Below are positions 1 to 7,485 of a stretch of DNA of 64,000 nucleotides, piece by piece. The notes below the pieces were generated by a model, which saw only the letters and a program-made list of their open reading frames with translations, ran no database searches and had not been told where the DNA came from. The stretch's first letter is position 1; each line of letters begins with the position of its first letter. The DNA comes from Sinomonas sp. ASV322. Its GTDB lineage: Bacteria; Actinomycetota; Actinomycetes; Actinomycetales; Micrococcaceae. A program made the position numbers and the translations under genes. Location of the stretch: the NCBI RefSeq assembly GCF_030908245.1, contig NZ_JAVFJJ010000001.1, forward strand, positions 231,565 through 295,564, in the 5' to 3' direction.

Positions 1-150
1 GGACTCGGGCTCATTGGCCTCCGGGAGCGGATCGTGCTTCTCGGCGGTCGGCTCGAGGCCGGGCCACGCGGCGCCCTGTGGGCTGTGGACGGCGAGCTTC
101 CATTGGGAGCGCAGGCCGACGCAGCGCATGAAGGGGCCGTGCGATGGTGA
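1..150 (+). CDS. Sensor histidine kinase, C-terminal end (5' truncated)
   Basis: Reading frame 1 is open from the window edge to TGA at 148-150 and encodes 49 residues. It begins with GLGLIGLRERI, the G2 ATP-binding box of HisKA_3/HATPase_c kinases of the NarX/DesK type. The ATP lid and last strand follow (LGGRLEAGPRGALW), then a short hydrophilic tail. The stop overlaps the start of the downstream LuxR-type response regulator by 7 bases, so the two form one translationally coupled two-component system. The sensor domain lies outside the window and the signal is unknown. Confidence 0.85.
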   Translation, partial: GLGLIGLRERIVLLGGRLEAGPRGALWAVDGELPLGAQADAAHEGAVRW

Positions 151-818
151 CGGTGCTCGTGGTTGACGACGACGCCCTCGTCCGCTCGGGGCTTCGCGCG
201 ATCCTTGCCGGGCGGTGCGCGATCGACGTCGTGGGGGAGGCCGTCGACGGGGCCGACGCCGTGTCCCAGGCCCGTGTCCTTCGGCCCGACGTCGTGCTCA
301 TGGACGTCCGCATGCCCGGCATCGACGGCATCCAGGCGACGCGCCTCATCCTCGGCGCTGGGCCCGCGGACGACGGCGGAAGGCGAACGCGGGTCCTCGT
401 GCTCACGACGTTCGGCAGCGATGAATACGTCTACGAAGCACTCCGCGCGGGAGCGGCGGGATTCCTGCTCAAGCGCTCGCGGCCCGAGGAACTCGCCACG
501 GCGATCGTCACGGTGGCGGAGGGGGAGAGCCTCGTCTTCCCCGAGGCGATCCGGACTCTCGCCGCTGCACATGTCGGCGCAGCGGGCAGGGGCCTCACGC
601 GGGCCGGACTGACGCAGCGGGAAGAGGAGGTCCTTCGTGGCCTCGCGCGTGGGGGCAACAATGCGGAGATCGCGGCGGATCTCTACCTCTCGCCTGAGAC
701 CGTCAAGACCCACGTGGCATCGCTCCTCGCGAAGCTCGGGGTGCGCGACCGCACGCAGGCCGTCATCGCGGCCTACGAGTCGGGCTTCATTGATCCTCGG
801 CGTGGGCCTTCTTCTTGA
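144..818 (+). CDS. LuxR/NarL-family response regulator
   Basis: This 224-residue DNA-binding response regulator has an N-terminal receiver domain (about 1-125) with the acidic pair at D8-D9, the phospho-acceptor D54 in VVLMDVRMPG, and a conserved lysine in FLLKRS. A C-terminal LuxR helix-turn-helix (about 155-215) contains LTQREEEVLRGLA and SPETVKTHVASLLAKLG. ATG 144 overlaps the kinase stop, which fixes the start. It should be phosphorylated by the partner kinase and bind promoter DNA. Its last 32 bases overlap the 3' end of the convergent ribonuclease D gene. The target genes are unknown. Confidence 0.93.
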   Translation: MVTVLVVDDDALVRSGLRAILAGRCAIDVVGEAVDGADAVSQARVLRPDVVLMDVRMPGIDGIQATRLILGAGPADDGGRRTRVLVLTTFGSDEYVYEALRAGAAGFLLKRSRPEELATAIVTVAEGESLVFPEAIRTLAAAHVGAAGRGLTRAGLTQREEEVLRGLARGGNNAEIAADLYLSPETVKTHVASLLAKLGVRDRTQAVIAAYESGFIDPRRGPSS

Positions 819-2160
819 CCGGGAGCGGCTCGGGGTGCTCGAAGGAATCGAGGACGGTCGGGAGCACGCGCTCGATCTGCCATTCGCGAGCGCCGAGATC
901 GCGCAGCGCGGCGGCGAGGGACTCGGCCGTGAGCGGCACGGGCGGGCGCCACGCGATGCGCCGCAGATGATCGGGCGTCAGGAGGTTCTCCGTCGGCATC
1001 CCGAGATCCTCGGCGACGGCCGCGACGCGTGGCCGGGCCGTTTGCAGGCGGGCTGCGGCCTCTGGGTCGCGGTCCTCCCAGACGCGCGGCGGCGGGGGAG
1101 CATTCGTCTGCAGGTGCAGCGGCGGGAGCTCGTCCTCGGAGAGGCTTCGTGCCGTCGCGACAGCCCGGAGCCAGCGGGGCGCTTCACGCTGCGCGGCCCG
1201 GCCGTGGAAGCCCTTCGTCGCGATGAGCTGGGGAACGGTCGAGGGCATCGAACGGGCGACGGCGACGAGCGCCGAATCCGGGATGAGCTTGCCCGGCGCG
1301 ATATCTCGCTTCTGCGCGAGCGCGTCGCGTTCGGTCCACAGTTCGCGCACCGCGGCAAGTTGGCGGCGGCTGCGGATGTGGTGCACGCCGGACGTGCGGC
1401 GCCACGGATCCGGCTTGGCCCCCGGGAGTCCGGCCGCGAGAATGGCCGCGAACTCCTCCTCGGCGAACTCGAGCTTCCCCTGTGATGCGAGCAGCTCCGC
1501 GAGCTCGTCGCGCAGCTCGACGAGCACTTCCACATCGAGGGCCGCGTAGCGCAGCCATGGTTCCGGAAGAGGGCGGGTCGACCAATCGGCGGCCGAATGC
1601 TCCTTCGCGAGCCCGAAGCCGAGGAGCTGCTCGACGACGGCCGCGAGACCCACGCGGGGCAGGCCCGCGAGCCGGGCGGCCAGTTCAGTGTCGAAGAGCC
1701 GGTCAGGCCACATGCCGAGCTCGGCGAGGCACGGGAGATCCTGTGTCGAGGCGTGGACGACCCATTCGACGCCACGCAGCGCGTCGTTGAGGGCCGCGAG
1801 GTCTTCGAACGGCTCCGGGTCGATGAGCCACGTCCCGGCACCCTCGCGCCGGATCTGGACGAGAAAAGCCCGCTGGCCGTAGCGGAATCCCGAGGCACGT
1901 TCTGCGTCGACGCCGGCGGGGCCGCTTCCGCCCGCGATCGCCGCCGCAGCCCGCTTGAGCCCCTCGAGTGTATGGATGACGAGCGGCACGCCGTCGCGCG
2001 GTGCATCGAGTTCGACGACGGCGGGCACGGGCTGCGCGAAGCCGTCCACGTGCACGTGGGTCGTTTCGGCGCCGGAGCCGATCGGCTGTGGGGCGGCGGA
2101 ACCGGCGGCTCCGTCGGGTTCCGAGGCAGCGTGGGTCGCGTCCTGAGACTGTGCGGTCAT
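787..2160 (-). CDS. rnd: Ribonuclease D (HRDC domain)
   Basis: This 457-residue protein carries a DEDDy 3'-5' exonuclease domain (about 60-225): D85-x-E87 in GVDAERASGF, D141 in HASTQD, and Y205-x3-D209 in RYAALD. A downstream HRDC region starts near residue 262. The family trims the 3' ends of structured RNAs such as tRNA precursors. It lies 29 bases after the DUF3000 gene, an arrangement seen across actinobacteria. A TAGACT -10-like element at 2170-2175 (minus) sits in that gap, 9 bases from the ATG, so it may also have its own promoter with almost no leader. Confidence 0.92.
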   Translation of the reverse strand: MTAQSQDATHAASEPDGAAGSAAPQPIGSGAETTHVHVDGFAQPVPAVVELDAPRDGVPLVIHTLEGLKRAAAAIAGGSGPAGVDAERASGFRYGQRAFLVQIRREGAGTWLIDPEPFEDLAALNDALRGVEWVVHASTQDLPCLAELGMWPDRLFDTELAARLAGLPRVGLAAVVEQLLGFGLAKEHSAADWSTRPLPEPWLRYAALDVEVLVELRDELAELLASQGKLEFAEEEFAAILAAGLPGAKPDPWRRTSGVHHIRSRRQLAAVRELWTERDALAQKRDIAPGKLIPDSALVAVARSMPSTVPQLIATKGFHGRAAQREAPRWLRAVATARSLSEDELPPLHLQTNAPPPPRVWEDRDPEAAARLQTARPRVAAVAEDLGMPTENLLTPDHLRRIAWRPPVPLTAESLAAALRDLGAREWQIERVLPTVLDSFEHPEPLPVKKKAHAEDQ

Positions 2161-2189
2161 GATGTGCTGAGTCTACGCCCGGGTGACAC

Positions 2190-2810
2190 TCAGTTCCGGC
2201 GCCGCGGGAGCGGCGCGACGCCGTCGGGCAGCGGCGGAAGGCCCGCGAAGGTGCAGATCATGTCCGCCCACGCCTCGAGGTGGGACCGCACCGCGGGGCC
2301 CTGAGGGGTCCACGAGGCGCGCAGTTCGATGTCGATCGATTCGCGGCGCCCCGCGAGGGTTCCGAAGCTCTCCGAGAGAACGCGGGTGGCCGTTCCTCCG
2401 GCTGCCGTGTATTCGGCTCCGTGCTTCTCGAGGGCTTCGACGAGCCACGTCCAGGCCACCGACCCCAGGAGGGAGTCCTCGGCCATCTCCGGCTCGAGGC
2501 GCGCGCGGATGTACGTCACGATCCGGAACGTGCCCTGCCACACGGCGGGGGGCTCGGGATCGTGGAGGAGGATGAATCGGCCCGTCGCGAGCTCGGACGA
2601 GGCGAGCTCGGGCGCGGCAGGATGTCCAGCGACGCGGCCAAGCCCCGACGGCTCGAGCACTTCGGCTTCGAGCGCGACGGCGTATGGCGCGAGCCGGGCT
2701 GGCGCCGGGATTTCCTGGAGCTTGAGCTCGGGGCGCCCGACGGCGGCCCGGAGCGAGCGCAGGGCACTCAGGAAGTCCGCAGGCAGCTGAGCTAAAGCGG
2801 TCACGATCAC
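2190..2810 (-). CDS. DUF3000 domain-containing protein
   Basis: This is a 206-residue soluble protein matching the actinobacterial DUF3000 family, which typically sits beside ribonuclease D. Visible traits are an ALAQLPADFLSALRSLRAAVGRPEL opening split by few charges, a central WTWLVEAL segment, and a C-terminal ESIDIELRASWTPQ stretch. It has no signal peptide or membrane segment, and its function is unknown. ATG 2810 is used here; GTG 2804 is an alternative. A perfect 14-bp hairpin ends only 7 bases upstream of the ATG, leaving little room for a conventional leader. Confidence 0.8.
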   Translation of the reverse strand: MIVTALAQLPADFLSALRSLRAAVGRPELKLQEIPAPARLAPYAVALEAEVLEPSGLGRVAGHPAAPELASSELATGRFILLHDPEPPAVWQGTFRIVTYIRARLEPEMAEDSLLGSVAWTWLVEALEKHGAEYTAAGGTATRVLSESFGTLAGRRESIDIELRASWTPQGPAVRSHLEAWADMICTFAGLPPLPDGVAPLPRRRN

Positions 2811-2816
2811 AGCGTA

Positions 2817-2865
2817 CGTCGAGGGGCCCCTGCCTGCCGGTCTGGCACGCCGGGGCCCCTCGACG
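2817..2865. terminator. Perfect 14-bp inverted repeat between ltaE and DUF3000
   Basis: The arms 2817-2830 (CGTCGAGGGGCCCC) and 2852-2865 are exact reverse complements around a 21-base loop. There is no T-tract, so it resembles the GC-only terminators common in actinobacteria. It would end ltaE transcripts or act as an attenuator in front of DUF3000. Confidence 0.6.
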
Positions 2866-2880
2866 CACGGGAGCGCGGCT

Positions 2881-3026
2881 AGCGGGCGAGCTCCTCCCGC
2901 AGCGCGGCGACAAACGCGCTGCCCTCTGCGCGGCTAGTGGGCGAGCTCCTCCCGCAGCGCGGCCACAAAGGCGCTGCCCTCTGCGCGGCTCAGCGGGCGA
3001 GCTCCTCCCGCAGCGCGGCGACAAAC
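2881..3026 (-). repeat. 55-bp tandem repeats copied from the ltaE 3' end
   Basis: Two 55-bp units (2881-2935 and 2936-2990) lie immediately downstream of the aldolase stop codon. Their first 35 bases match the last coding bases of the aldolase (2992-3026) almost exactly. Read on the minus strand, each unit can encode EGSAFVAALREELAR or -AH followed by its own TAG. The real gene ends LFVAALREELAR-TGA. The copies look like tandem duplication of the gene terminus followed by small changes. Confidence 0.9.
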
Positions 3027-4108
3027 AGATCTACATCCTGCTCCGTCGTGTCGAACGAGCACATCCAGCGCACCTCGCGGCGCGCGGCGTCCCAGTCGTA
3101 GAACGCGAACCGCTCGCGAAGGCGGTCCGCGACGCCGTCGGGCAGGATCGCGAAGACGCCGTTCGACTGGGTCTCCTGGGTGAGCGCGACGCCGTCGAGC
3201 CCCTCGACCGCGGCCCGAAGGCGCGCCGCCATCGCGTTGGAATGCGCGGCGGAGCGCAGCCACAGGTCATCTTCGAGGAGCGCGAGGAACTGCGCGGAGA
3301 CGAAGCGCATCTTCGACGCGAGCTGCATGTTCATCTTCCGCAGGTACGCGAGCCCGTGCGCGGCCTCGGGGTCGAGCGCGACGACGCACTCGCCGAACAG
3401 CATCCCGTTCTTCGTTCCGCCGAAGGAGAGGATGTCGATGCCCGCCTCACGGGTGAAGGCCCGCACGGGCACGCCAAGGCCTGCCGCGGCGTTCGCGAGC
3501 CGCGCGCCGTCCATGTGCACCTTCATGCCGAGCGAGTGAGCGTGCTCCGTGATGGCCCGCAGCTCGCCGATCGAGTAGCGGGTGCCGAGCTCGGTCGTCT
3601 GGGTGAGCGATACCGCGAGCGGCTGCGCGCGGTGCTCGTCGCCCCAGCCCCAGGCCTCACGGTCGATGAGCTCGGGGGTGAGCTTGCCATCCTCAGTGGG
3701 CACGGCGAGGAGCTTCATGCCGCCGACGCGCTCGGGCGCACCGTTCTCGTCGACGTTGATGTGGGCCGTCTGCGCGCACACGACCGCCCCCCAGCGCGGC
3801 AGGAGCGACTGGAGCGAGAGGACGTTGGCTCCCGTGCCGTTGAACACGGGGTACGCCTCGACTCCGTCGCCGAACAGCCTCTGCATCTCGGACTCGAGCC
3901 GCGCCGTGTACTCGTCGGCGCCATAGGCGGTCTGGTGGCCGCCGTTCGCCGCGGCGAGCGCCGCGAGCACTTCGGGATGCGCGCCCGAGTAGTTGTCGGA
4001 TGCGAAGCCGCGACGCTCCGTGCTGTGGAGCGGCCAGCCGGCGGGAGGTCCCGGCACCTGGCCGGAGGACACAGCGGTGGGGGCAGGGTCGATCGAAGTC
4101 ACTGTCAC
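2990..4108 (-). CDS. ltaE: Low-specificity L-threonine aldolase
   Basis: This 372-residue fold-type I PLP enzyme cleaves L-threonine or allo-threonine to glycine and acetaldehyde. Seen in order are RRGFASDNYSGAHPEV (about 32-46), AYGADEYT (61-68), HMDGARLANAAAG near 198 and the PLP lysine K233 in SFGGTKNG. The gene starts at GTG 4108 or GTG 4102, because upstream codons in the same frame overlap the SDR gene and look like shadow. It is the third gene of the DUF6421-SDR-aldolase operon. Its 3' end is repeated twice downstream. Confidence 0.92.
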   Translation of the reverse strand: MTVTSIDPAPTAVSSGQVPGPPAGWPLHSTERRGFASDNYSGAHPEVLAALAAANGGHQTAYGADEYTARLESEMQRLFGDGVEAYPVFNGTGANVLSLQSLLPRWGAVVCAQTAHINVDENGAPERVGGMKLLAVPTEDGKLTPELIDREAWGWGDEHRAQPLAVSLTQTTELGTRYSIGELRAITEHAHSLGMKVHMDGARLANAAAGLGVPVRAFTREAGIDILSFGGTKNGMLFGECVVALDPEAAHGLAYLRKMNMQLASKMRFVSAQFLALLEDDLWLRSAAHSNAMAARLRAAVEGLDGVALTQETQSNGVFAILPDGVADRLRERFAFYDWDAARREVRWMCSFDTTEQDVDLFVAALREELAR

Positions 4109-4151
4109 AGTATTGCGTACCGTTCTCTCGGAGATCTCGGGGGTGCTGCGC

Positions 4152-4913
4152 TCACGCCGTGAGGTCGAGGCGCGCGCCGTTGATGCCGGCGGCGTCCTCG
4201 GCGAAGAGCGCGACGGCACGGGCCGCGAGCTCATCGACGTGCGTGTAGCCCGGAAAGCGGCGCTCGGGGTGTGCGGCACGCATTCCGTCGTCGAGGAGGG
4301 CCTTGACCGCGAGGACGACGGCGGCGCTCGCCTGGGGCGCGGGATCCTCCTTGCGCGCGGACTGCGCCGCGGCGAACCCCTGCGCCATCGCGCGGGTCCA
4401 CATCTCGGCCGCGGCCTTCGCGGCGGCGTAGTTCGCGATCCCTGCGGTCGGCCGGTCGAGGGTCGTGGAGGTGACCATTGCGAAGCGGCCACGCGACGAG
4501 GCAACCAGCCAGTCGAAGAAGGCGCGACTCGTGTTCCGCAGGGTCGTGATCGCGGCGCGCGAGAGGATGTCCCAGTCCTCGTCGCTCTGCTCGGTGAGAG
4601 TGCCGCCGCCGCGCCATCCGCCCACGAGGTGGAAGACGCCGTCGACCGCCCCGAACGTCGTGCCGAGCTCGGCGGCAAGGGCCTGGACCGCCCCGAAGTC
4701 GGCGAGGTCGCACACGCGCTGGGGCACACCGCCGTCGTTCGCTTCAGCAGGCGGCGTGCCGAACGCCGCGGCGAGCCGCTCGGCGTTGCTGCCCACGGCG
4801 ATCGCGGTGGCTCCCGCGGAGCGGAGGGCACGGACCGCCGCTTGGCCGGACGCCGAGGTGGCGCCGGCGACGACGACGACCGCGCCCTGCGCTCCCTCGG
4901 ACCCGGAGGTCAC
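4152..4913 (-). CDS. SDR-family oxidoreductase
   Basis: This 253-residue classical short-chain dehydrogenase has a modified nucleotide-binding loop AGATSASG (16-23), a HLVGGW segment in place of NNAG, catalytic S149 in MVTSTTL, and Y162-x3-K166 in NYAAAKAAAE. The substrate is unknown. The GTG start at 4913 overlaps the TGA of the DUF6421 gene (GTGA), showing tight coupling. The aldolase follows 43 bases later. Co-occurrence suggests action on a hydroxy- or oxo-amino-acid-derived molecule, but that is inference only. Confidence 0.88.
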   Translation of the reverse strand: MTSGSEGAQGAVVVVAGATSASGQAAVRALRSAGATAIAVGSNAERLAAAFGTPPAEANDGGVPQRVCDLADFGAVQALAAELGTTFGAVDGVFHLVGGWRGGGTLTEQSDEDWDILSRAAITTLRNTSRAFFDWLVASSRGRFAMVTSTTLDRPTAGIANYAAAKAAAEMWTRAMAQGFAAAQSARKEDPAPQASAAVVLAVKALLDDGMRAAHPERRFPGYTHVDELAARAVALFAEDAAGINGARLDLTA

Positions 4914-6295
4914 GCCGCGGCTCCCGGCAGGGGCGCCTCGCCCGTGATGCCCGCGGTGGACTCGATGACTGAACGCATCTTCTTCTCCAAGGCCTCGTAG
5001 AACATCGACAGCGGGAACTCGTCGTCGAGCACCTGGTCGGTGATCTCCCGCGGCGTTCCCGTGAGCGGGAGCGCGTCGGGGCCCTTGGCCCACACGGAGG
5101 CGGGGTTCGGGGTCACCGTTCCGGAGACGAGCTTGTACGCTGCGAGCCAGTGTGCCACCTTCGGGCGGTCGATGGAACGCCAGTACAGTTCGTCGATCGC
5201 GTCCCCGAGGGCGCTCACGACGGCCGGGACCTCGGCCCAGTCGATCGCGAGCTTGGTGTCCGTCCAGTGGAGCACGCGATGCTGGTGCATCCACGCGAAG
5301 AGGAGCTGCCCGCCGAGCCCGTCGTAGTTGCGGACGCGGCTGCCCGTGATCGCGAAGCGGAAGATCCGGTCGAAGATGACCGCGTACTGGACGAGCTTCG
5401 CGTGCCGGCGCGCCTCGGGGTCAGCGTTCTCGTCGCGCTCGATCTTGACCGACTCGCGGAAGGCCGTGAGGTCGCAGCGGAGCTCCTCGAGCGAGTAGAG
5501 GAAGAACGGCATGCGCTGCTTGATCATGAACGGGTCGAACGGGAGGTCGCCCCGCATGTGGGTGCGGTCGTGGATGAGGTCCCACATGACGAACGTCTCC
5601 TGCGCGAGCTTCTGGTCGGCGAGCAGCTCGGCGGCGTCGGCGGGGAGCTCGAGGTTCGTGACCTTCGTCGCGGCGTCGAGGACGCGGCGGAAGCGCGCGG
5701 CCTCGCGGTCGGCGAAGATCGCGCCCCACGTGAACTTCGGCACCGCGCGCATCGCGACCGTCTCGGGGAACAGCACTGCGGAGTTGGTTGCGTAGCCCGG
5801 CGTGAAATCGAGGAAGCGGATCGGCACGAAGAGCTTGTTGCTGTAGTCCCCGGCTTCGAGCTCGGACACGAACTCGGGCCAGACGACCTCGACGAGCACG
5901 GCCTCGACGAGCCGATCGCGGCTGCCGTTCTGCGTGTACATGGGGAACACGACGAGGTGCGCCAGGCCGTCCTCGCGGTGAAGCTGCGGCTCGAAGGCGA
6001 CGAGCGAGTCGAGGAAGTCGGGCACGCCGAAGCCGCCGTCGGCCCAGCGGCGGAAGTCGTCGACAGCGAGGCGCAGGTACTCGGAGTCGTGCGGGAAGCG
6101 CGGCGCGAGGGCGTGGATCCCCGCGATGATCTGCTCGACGAGTTCGTGGGCCTGCTCGTGGTCGCCTGCCCCGGGGACGGACCCGTCCTGGATCTGGAGC
6201 GTCTGAAGGCGGATGGCGGCGTCCTTGAGGCTCAGCCAGGCGGGGTCGTGGGCGACGGCGCCGGCGGACTCGGGGGCGTGAACAACGGTGGTCAT
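4910..6295 (-). CDS. DUF6421 family protein, possible metalloenzyme
   Basis: This 461-residue soluble protein matches the Micrococcaceae DUF6421 family, whose function is not known to me. It has no signal peptide or membrane span. Two clusters stand out: H242-D-R-T-H246 in DLIHDRTHMRG, and E270-E-L-R-C-D275 in SLEELRCDLTAF. HxxxH followed about 25 residues later by ExxxD resembles the zinc-ligand layout of gluzincin peptidases, with Asp where the catalytic Glu normally sits. It leads an operon with an SDR and threonine aldolase (GTGA overlap). The metal-site idea is my inference. Confidence 0.75.
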   Translation of the reverse strand: MTTVVHAPESAGAVAHDPAWLSLKDAAIRLQTLQIQDGSVPGAGDHEQAHELVEQIIAGIHALAPRFPHDSEYLRLAVDDFRRWADGGFGVPDFLDSLVAFEPQLHREDGLAHLVVFPMYTQNGSRDRLVEAVLVEVVWPEFVSELEAGDYSNKLFVPIRFLDFTPGYATNSAVLFPETVAMRAVPKFTWGAIFADREAARFRRVLDAATKVTNLELPADAAELLADQKLAQETFVMWDLIHDRTHMRGDLPFDPFMIKQRMPFFLYSLEELRCDLTAFRESVKIERDENADPEARRHAKLVQYAVIFDRIFRFAITGSRVRNYDGLGGQLLFAWMHQHRVLHWTDTKLAIDWAEVPAVVSALGDAIDELYWRSIDRPKVAHWLAAYKLVSGTVTPNPASVWAKGPDALPLTGTPREITDQVLDDEFPLSMFYEALEKKMRSVIESTAGITGEAPLPGAAA

Positions 6296-6361
6296 GGGAG
6301 TCTTCGCTCTCTCTCGGGTGGGAAGCTGATTCGAGAGTAGCCATGAACAAGGATCACTGTG

Positions 6362-6405
6362 TGTAAAAAGCCTTGAGCAATAGAAAGTCTATTGCTCAAG
6401 GCTTT
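6362..6405 (-). terminator. Rho-independent terminator after msrB
   Basis: The arms 6367-6383 and 6389-6405 are a perfect 17-bp inverted repeat (CCTTGAGCAATAG core) around a 5-base loop. On the minus strand the stem is followed by TTTTTACAC. It lies 40 bases past the msrB stop and just upstream of the DUF6421 operon. It is unusually AT-rich for this genome. Confidence 0.8.
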
Positions 6406-6444
6406 CGAAGTTGCGCCGTGCCCTCGCGGTGCAGGGCCTCGGCG

Positions 6445-6897
6445 TCACTCCCCGTCGGGGACGAGCGTGAGCGAAATCGAATTGATGCAGTATCGCTGGT
6501 CGGTCGGGGTCTCGTACCCCTCGCCTTCGAACACATGCCCGAGGTGTGAGTTGCAGTTCGCGCAGCGCACCTCCACGCGGTCCATGCCGAACTTGCGGTC
6601 GTGGAGGTAGACGACGGCGTCGTCTGCGAGCGGCGCCCAGAACGACGGCCAGCCGCAATGCGAGTCGAACTTCTCGCGGCTCGTGAACAGCTCGGCTCCG
6701 CACGCGCGGCACCGATAGCTGCCCTTCGTATGCGTGTCCCAGTACTCGCCCGTGTAGGCGCGTTCAGTGCCCGCTTCCCGGAGCACGTGGTACTCGGCTG
6801 GCGTCAGCCGATCGCGCCATTCGGACTCGGGGCGGGATCCCGCCTCAGGGTCGGCGTGCGGGGCGCGAGGCGCAGAGGTGGGCTCAGGAGAACTCAT
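6445..6897 (-). CDS. msrB: Peptide-methionine (R)-S-oxide reductase
   Basis: This 150-residue MsrB reduces methionine-R-sulfoxide in proteins. The zinc-binding pairs C63-x2-C66 (CRACG) and C112-x2-C115 (CANC) are present, along with HCGWPSFW at 80-87 and the catalytic C137 in RYCINSISL. The N-terminal 25 residues are Pro/Ala-rich and poorly conserved. The gene lies 14 bases after the 161-residue UspA-like protein and so is probably cotranscribed with it. A strong terminator follows. Confidence 0.95.
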   Translation of the reverse strand: MSSPEPTSAPRAPHADPEAGSRPESEWRDRLTPAEYHVLREAGTERAYTGEYWDTHTKGSYRCRACGAELFTSREKFDSHCGWPSFWAPLADDAVVYLHDRKFGMDRVEVRCANCNSHLGHVFEGEGYETPTDQRYCINSISLTLVPDGE

Positions 6898-6911
6898 GAC
6901 CAGTCAAACGA

Positions 6912-7397
6912 TCAGGAGTCGCCGATAAATCCCGTGCCCGCGTAAAGGTGCAGAACGGGGATGCCGATCCGGCGCTGGGCCTGATTCGCCCAGTCGGTGT
7001 GGAACGTGTCCTCGATGGCGTGCGGGAGCGTCACGACGATGGCCTGCCCCGCGCCCGAGGCCGACGCCCGGTCGGCGAGTCCCACGACCGGATCCCCCTC
7101 GATGAGGGTGCCCGTCACGTCGGCGCCGAGGCCCTCGAGCGCCGCGAGCGATCCCTCGAGCGCCGTCTGCGCGACGCCCCGCTCGGCCGCCGGATCGGTG
7201 TGGCCCGAAAGTCCCTCGAACGCCTTGCCGAATTCGAGCAGCGAGAGATGGTCGAGGAAGTCCACGAGAAGCCTGCGTTTCCGCCCGACTGGCACGAGGA
7301 CCTCGAGGGGAGTGTCGCCCTCGACGAGGTCGGACACCGCGGCACGCTCCGCGGGTCCCAGGGCGACTTCGGTCAGGATGAGGATCGGCGCCGTCAT
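6912..7397 (-). CDS. Small UspA-like hypothetical protein
   Basis: This is a 161-residue soluble protein with no recognised catalytic motif. Alternating strands and helices (PILILTEVAL at the start, GTLIEGDPVVGLADRA and AIVVTLPHAIED later) suggest a universal-stress/HUP-like alpha/beta fold, which is inference only. Its ATG 7397 lies exactly 6 bases after a TAGTCT -10 element, so the mRNA is probably leaderless. It precedes msrB by 14 bases, which hints at an oxidative-stress context. Confidence 0.65.
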   Translation of the reverse strand: MTAPILILTEVALGPAERAAVSDLVEGDTPLEVLVPVGRKRRLLVDFLDHLSLLEFGKAFEGLSGHTDPAAERGVAQTALEGSLAALEGLGADVTGTLIEGDPVVGLADRASASGAGQAIVVTLPHAIEDTFHTDWANQAQRRIGIPVLHLYAGTGFIGDS

Positions 7398-7403
7398 GGG
7401 TTC

Positions 7404-7409
7404 AGACTA
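7404..7409 (-). promoter_or_regulatory. -10 element for leaderless UspA-like/msrB transcript
   Basis: TAGTCT on the minus strand ends 6 bases before ATG 7397. This places the transcription start at or next to the start codon. No clear -35 was identified. Confidence 0.5.
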
Positions 7410-7485
7410 GCTGTCACGTGCGTGTTCGCCCACAGCTTTCGTGTGCGGGTCTCGTGCCGTGAGGCGAAGGGCTTCGGCACCTTCC

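Noticed and set aside
3000-4831. The aldolase frame stays open to 4831 (613 residues).
   Set aside because: The upstream part is Ser/Arg/Pro-rich antisense shadow of the SDR gene; the conserved protein begins near GTG 4108.
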